From Sphingopyxis sp. H053 (GTDB taxonomy: Bacteria > Pseudomonadota > Alphaproteobacteria > Sphingomonadales > Sphingomonadaceae), in NCBI RefSeq assembly GCF_001468225.1, contig NZ_LNRU01000008.1, positions 1 to 64,000 of the forward strand: a stretch of 64,000 nucleotides of DNA. Reading direction: 5' to 3'. A model generated the notes under the pieces. It had not been told where the DNA came from. It was given only the letters and a program-made list of their open reading frames with translations, and ran no database searches. Below are positions 61,447 to 64,000 of this stretch, in pieces. Numbering within the stretch: the first letter of the stretch is position 1; each line of letters starts with the position of its first letter. Position numbers and translations under genes: made by a program.

Positions 61447-62586
61447 ATGAAACGGAAGACCGTGCAGGCCTGGTATCTGGTTCATAAGTGGACCAGCCTT
61501 GTCTGCACGGCCTTCCTGCTGCTCCTCTGCATCACCGGCCTGCCGCTGATCTTCGGCGAGGAAATCGCGCATCTCGCGGGCGCCGAGCCCGAATTGTCGG
61601 CGCCGCCGCCCGGCGCCGAGCCGGCGAATCTCGACCGGTTGATCGAGGACGCGAAGGCGCAATATCCCGGCAACCGGCCGCTGTTCCTCGGCTGGTATCC
61701 CGACGAACCGATCGTCTACGTCAATCTCGGCCCCACCGCCGATACCCCGCCGGCCGAGATGAAGACCGCGCTTTTCGATGCCTACACCGGCACGGCCGTT
61801 CCCGCGCCGCAGTTCAACGAAGGCATCATGTTCTTCATCCTGCGGCTGCACACCGACATGTTCGCGGGGCTTCCCGGCAAGCTCTTTCTCGGCGTGATGG
61901 GCCTGCTCTTCGCCATCGCCACCATATCGGGGGTCGTGCTTTACCGTCCCTTCATGCGCAAGCTCGAGTTCGGGACGATCCGCAAGGCGCGCAGCACGCG
62001 GCTGAAGTGGCTCGACATCCACAACCTGCTCGGCATCGCGGCCACCGCCTGGCTGCTGGTCGTCGGGCTCACCGGCGTCATCAACACGCTCGACGAGCCG
62101 CTCTATGACCAGTGGCAGAAGGACCAGCTTGCCGAGCTGACCCGCGAATGGGCGGGTCGCCCCGCCCCCGCACAATTCGGCCTGATCGAAAAGGCGGTCG
62201 CCGAGGCGAAAGCGGCGCGGCCCGAACTCAAGCCCGCCTTCGTCAGCTACCCGGGCACGGGTTATAGCGGCGAGCATCATTATGGCGTGTTCATGATCGG
62301 CCAATCGCAGCTCGACCAGCGCAACTATCAACCCGTGCTCGTCGACGCCGCGACGTCAAAGCTGACCGGCGTCCCGACCTGGCCGCTCAGCCTCAGCGCC
62401 ATGTATCTGTCGCAGCCGCTGCACTTCGGCGACTATGCGGGCCTGCCGCTCAAGATCGTCTGGGCGCTGCTCGATATCATCGCGATCGCCATCCTCGGCA
62501 GCGGCATCTATCTCTGGATCGGGCATCGCGGCCAGTCGCTGCAGCGGCGCGTCCACGAAGTCGTCGAAGGCGGAGACGCAATATGA
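61447..62586 (+). CDS. PepSY-associated membrane protein, likely ferric-siderophore reductase-type
   Basis: A 379-residue inner-membrane protein with four membrane helices (near residues 13-33, 145-165, 190-212 and 335-358) and a PepSY domain in the large periplasmic loop. LHTDMFAGLPGKLFLGVMGLL, RLKWLDIHNLLGIAATAWLLVVGLTGVINT and PLHFGDYAGLPLKIVWALLDI hold the paired histidines thought to bind haem in this family. Next to a siderophore receptor it probably reduces the imported ferric complex. It overlaps the following small gene by 4 bp. Confidence 0.88.
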   Translation: MKRKTVQAWYLVHKWTSLVCTAFLLLLCITGLPLIFGEEIAHLAGAEPELSAPPPGAEPANLDRLIEDAKAQYPGNRPLFLGWYPDEPIVYVNLGPTADTPPAEMKTALFDAYTGTAVPAPQFNEGIMFFILRLHTDMFAGLPGKLFLGVMGLLFAIATISGVVLYRPFMRKLEFGTIRKARSTRLKWLDIHNLLGIAATAWLLVVGLTGVINTLDEPLYDQWQKDQLAELTREWAGRPAPAQFGLIEKAVAEAKAARPELKPAFVSYPGTGYSGEHHYGVFMIGQSQLDQRNYQPVLVDAATSKLTGVPTWPLSLSAMYLSQPLHFGDYAGLPLKIVWALLDIIAIAILGSGIYLWIGHRGQSLQRRVHEVVEGGDAI

Positions 62587-62756
62587 CCAGGCAGACCGTC
62601 CGCCGAACATATGCTTTGCCGCTGCTGATGGCGATTGTCACGATCGCTTCGCTCGTGACGGGCCTGCTGGCGGTCGGCCTCTTCGACATTTTGGCCGTCA
62701 TCGCCCTGGCGGCGGTTCCGGGTTACTGCCTGTTACGGCTTTTCGCGCGCAAATAG
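62583..62756 (+). CDS. Small 57-residue membrane protein coupled to the PepSY gene
   Basis: Encodes 57 residues with two hydrophobic segments (about 11-32 and 34-54) after a basic N-terminus MTRQTVRRTY. ATGA overlap with the PepSY stop shows translational coupling. I do not recognise a family; in many iron-uptake operons a short two-helix protein follows the PepSY reductase. It may stabilise that protein. Confidence 0.72.
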   Translation: MTRQTVRRTYALPLLMAIVTIASLVTGLLAVGLFDILAVIALAAVPGYCLLRLFARK

Positions 62757-62942
62757 GTCGGCCCCTTTGGGTATGATCTTGCCGTCCTCGAACCGGCCGC
62801 TCGGCCTCCAAAAGCCCACATGCCAATATGTTAAGCGCCGGGCCAGGTTGCACCCCGGGGCAGGCGGTCCATCGCGATAACCACTCCGATGATCAGCTTA
62901 ACGCTGGCTTAACCATAGTGCAGTGCAGCATGGCGGATTGGC

Positions 62943-62956
62943 CGAGGTTAACCTCG
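62943..62956. promoter_or_regulatory. 14-bp perfect palindrome upstream of beta-helix gene
   Basis: CGAGGTTAACCTCG is perfectly self-complementary and lies 25 bp before the ATG, where a bound protein would block transcription or initiation. The same gap also has a repeated CTTAAC (62897 and 62909 regions). No dedicated regulator is seen. Confidence 0.35.
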
Positions 62957-62981
62957 TCGTAACAGCAAGGGGTCGTTCGCC

Positions 62982-64000
62982 ATGCCAAGCCTGTACATCT
63001 CGCCAGCCGGTTCCGGGGACAAAAGTGGCAGCGATATCAATAACGCAGCGTCCATCGGTTCGCTCAACAATATGATCGGAAGGGCGGGACCGGGGGGCGA
63101 GGTGCTGCTGCTGGCCGACCAGGGCGACTATAACGTCACCGGCATCCTCGGCATCACTCGCGGCGGGACGGATGGCCAGTCGGTGGTGGTGCGCGGCGTC
63201 GATTCGGGCGGCAATGCCATGGCCGCGCATTTCACCGGCTCGCGACCGGCCGACTGGCAGGCGGGCGACGCCTCCGGCAACGAGCTGTTCAAGCTCGGGG
63301 CGGGCGCGGACAATCTCATATTCCGCGACCTGCAGATCGACAATGTCGGCACGGCCTTCCGCGTCACCGCCGACCTCGCCAACCTCCATATCGAGGATGT
63401 CGACGCGAACAATGTCCGCCGCTTCTTCGAGGATTATTCCAGCGCGCCTTCGGGCACCGCGACGATCACCGGGCTGACGATCCGCGACGTCGACATACAC
63501 GGCTTCTCGAGGGTCGCGATCCGCGTCCAGTACGACACCAACAATGTGGTGATCGACAATGTCACGGCGGACATGGCCGGGCAGACGGGCGACGATCTGC
63601 CCGCGGGCGTCCATCTCGACGGCACCGTCCACAACGTTACGCTGAGCCGGGTGGTCATGGAGAATATCCAGAGCACCGCCGGCGCCTATTTCAACGGCGA
63701 CGGTTTCGCGAGCGAGCGCGGCGTCCATGACATACGCTTCATCGACACGGTCGCGCGCGGCAACAGCGACGGCGGTTATGACCTCAAGTCGAGCGGCACC
63801 TTGATCGTCCGGGCGCTCAGCGAGGAGAATGGCCGCAACTACCGCCTCTGGGACGAGGCGACGCTGATCGACTCGGTCGGCCTGAACCCGGTGTTGCGCG
63901 GCGGCATCTCCGAGCAGAACCAGCTCTGGCTCGACGACGACGCCGACGTCACCGTGATCGGCGGGCGCTTCGACGATGCCGGATCGCGCACCAAGGTGAT
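62982..64000 (+). CDS. Right-handed parallel beta-helix protein, N-terminal part, cut by window edge
   Basis: The frame is open from an ATG at 62982 (AAGGGG ten bases upstream) to the right edge, 339 residues. After LYISPAGSGDKSG comes a series of short repeats rich in asparagine, aspartate and glycine (LIFRDLQIDNVG, LHIEDVDANNV, LTIRDVDIHGF, VVIDNVTADMA) typical of pectate-lyase-like beta-helices. There is no signal peptide, which suits type I secretion as in RTX/haemolysin-type proteins and alginate-epimerase-like proteins; the C-terminal calcium-binding repeats that would prove it lie outside the window. Confidence 0.8.
   Translation, partial: MPSLYISPAGSGDKSGSDINNAASIGSLNNMIGRAGPGGEVLLLADQGDYNVTGILGITRGGTDGQSVVVRGVDSGGNAMAAHFTGSRPADWQAGDASGNELFKLGAGADNLIFRDLQIDNVGTAFRVTADLANLHIEDVDANNVRRFFEDYSSAPSGTATITGLTIRDVDIHGFSRVAIRVQYDTNNVVIDNVTADMAGQTGDDLPAGVHLDGTVHNVTLSRVVMENIQSTAGAYFNGDGFASERGVHDIRFIDTVARGNSDGGYDLKSSGTLIVRALSEENGRNYRLWDEATLIDSVGLNPVLRGGISEQNQLWLDDDADVTVIGGRFDDAGSRTKV

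Noticed and set aside
1..64000. CRISPR arrays, tRNA/rRNA genes, insertion sequences, prophage or plasmid genes
   Set aside because: No regular repeat-spacer pattern, no tRNA-like cloverleaf or rRNA signature, and no transposase, integrase or phage protein was seen by reading; a covariance-model scan was not possible here.

Overview
The window is high-GC DNA from a sphingomonad-type alphaproteobacterium (Sphingopyxis, Sphingomonas or a close relative). This is inferred from the gene content: three TonB-dependent receptors, many exported hydrolases, a PaoABC-type aldehyde oxidoreductase, a MHYT-GGDEF-EAL protein and Tat-exported GMC-pathway proteins. No rRNA, tRNA, CRISPR array, insertion sequence or phage gene was seen. 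Both edges cut genes: a phosphotransferase on the left and a secreted beta-helix protein on the right.

Region 1 (1-7122): cut phosphotransferase, exported cupin, a c-di-GMP turnover protein, then an ECF sigma factor followed by a von Willebrand lipoprotein and a one-helix membrane TPR protein. The last two carry stretches that look like the start of a TonB-receptor plug.

Region 2 (7119-12563): XdhC and MocA maturation factors plus the Tat-exported aldehyde oxidoreductase paoA-paoB-paoC.

Region 3 (12785-20627): an exported amidohydrolase, an M19 dipeptidase homologue and an ornithine-cyclodeaminase-family enzyme in overlapping genes, then a tripartite MFS efflux pump (EmrB-, EmrA- and NodT-like).

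Region 4 (20628-39200) is the most striking part: TonB receptor 1, an orphan pyrE of foreign-looking codon use, and a long minus-strand run of tightly packed genes. From its promoter this run encodes DgcN, a YkvI-family transporter, an alpha/beta hydrolase, an N-acyl-D-amino-acid deacylase homologue, a NylB-like serine hydrolase, DgcA, a prolidase-like amidohydrolase and a membrane-anchored class C serine hydrolase. A paralogous class C hydrolase and an XRE-cupin regulator lie upstream. I read this as a system for taking up and breaking down D-amino-acid-containing peptides or N-acyl-D-amino acids, with D-glutamate handled by DgcN and DgcA.

Region 5 (39255-48189): a probable 3-keto-glycoside pathway: Gfo/Idh oxidoreductase, cytochrome c, three TIM-barrel isomerase-like proteins, an MFS sugar transporter, a DUF1080 3-keto-disaccharide hydrolase and a GMC dehydrogenase with its Tat-carrying small subunit.

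Region 6 (48205-59156): a second peptide-use block. TonB receptor 2 diverges from an amidohydrolase / ALDH7 / TPR / APC-permease operon; a second XRE-cupin regulator, a second M19 homologue and a second TPR protein follow.

Region 7 (59340-64000): TonB siderophore receptor, PepSY membrane protein, a coupled 57-residue membrane protein, and the cut beta-helix protein.

Regions 4 and 6 appear to share control. A 19-bp dyad (ATTTTC-N7-GAAAAT type) occurs before TonB receptors 1 and 2, the dgcN operon and the second class C hydrolase gene, with a weaker copy before the first XRE-cupin gene. A second motif (core TAGCGTATCGGAAA) occurs near both XRE-cupin genes and one M19 gene.
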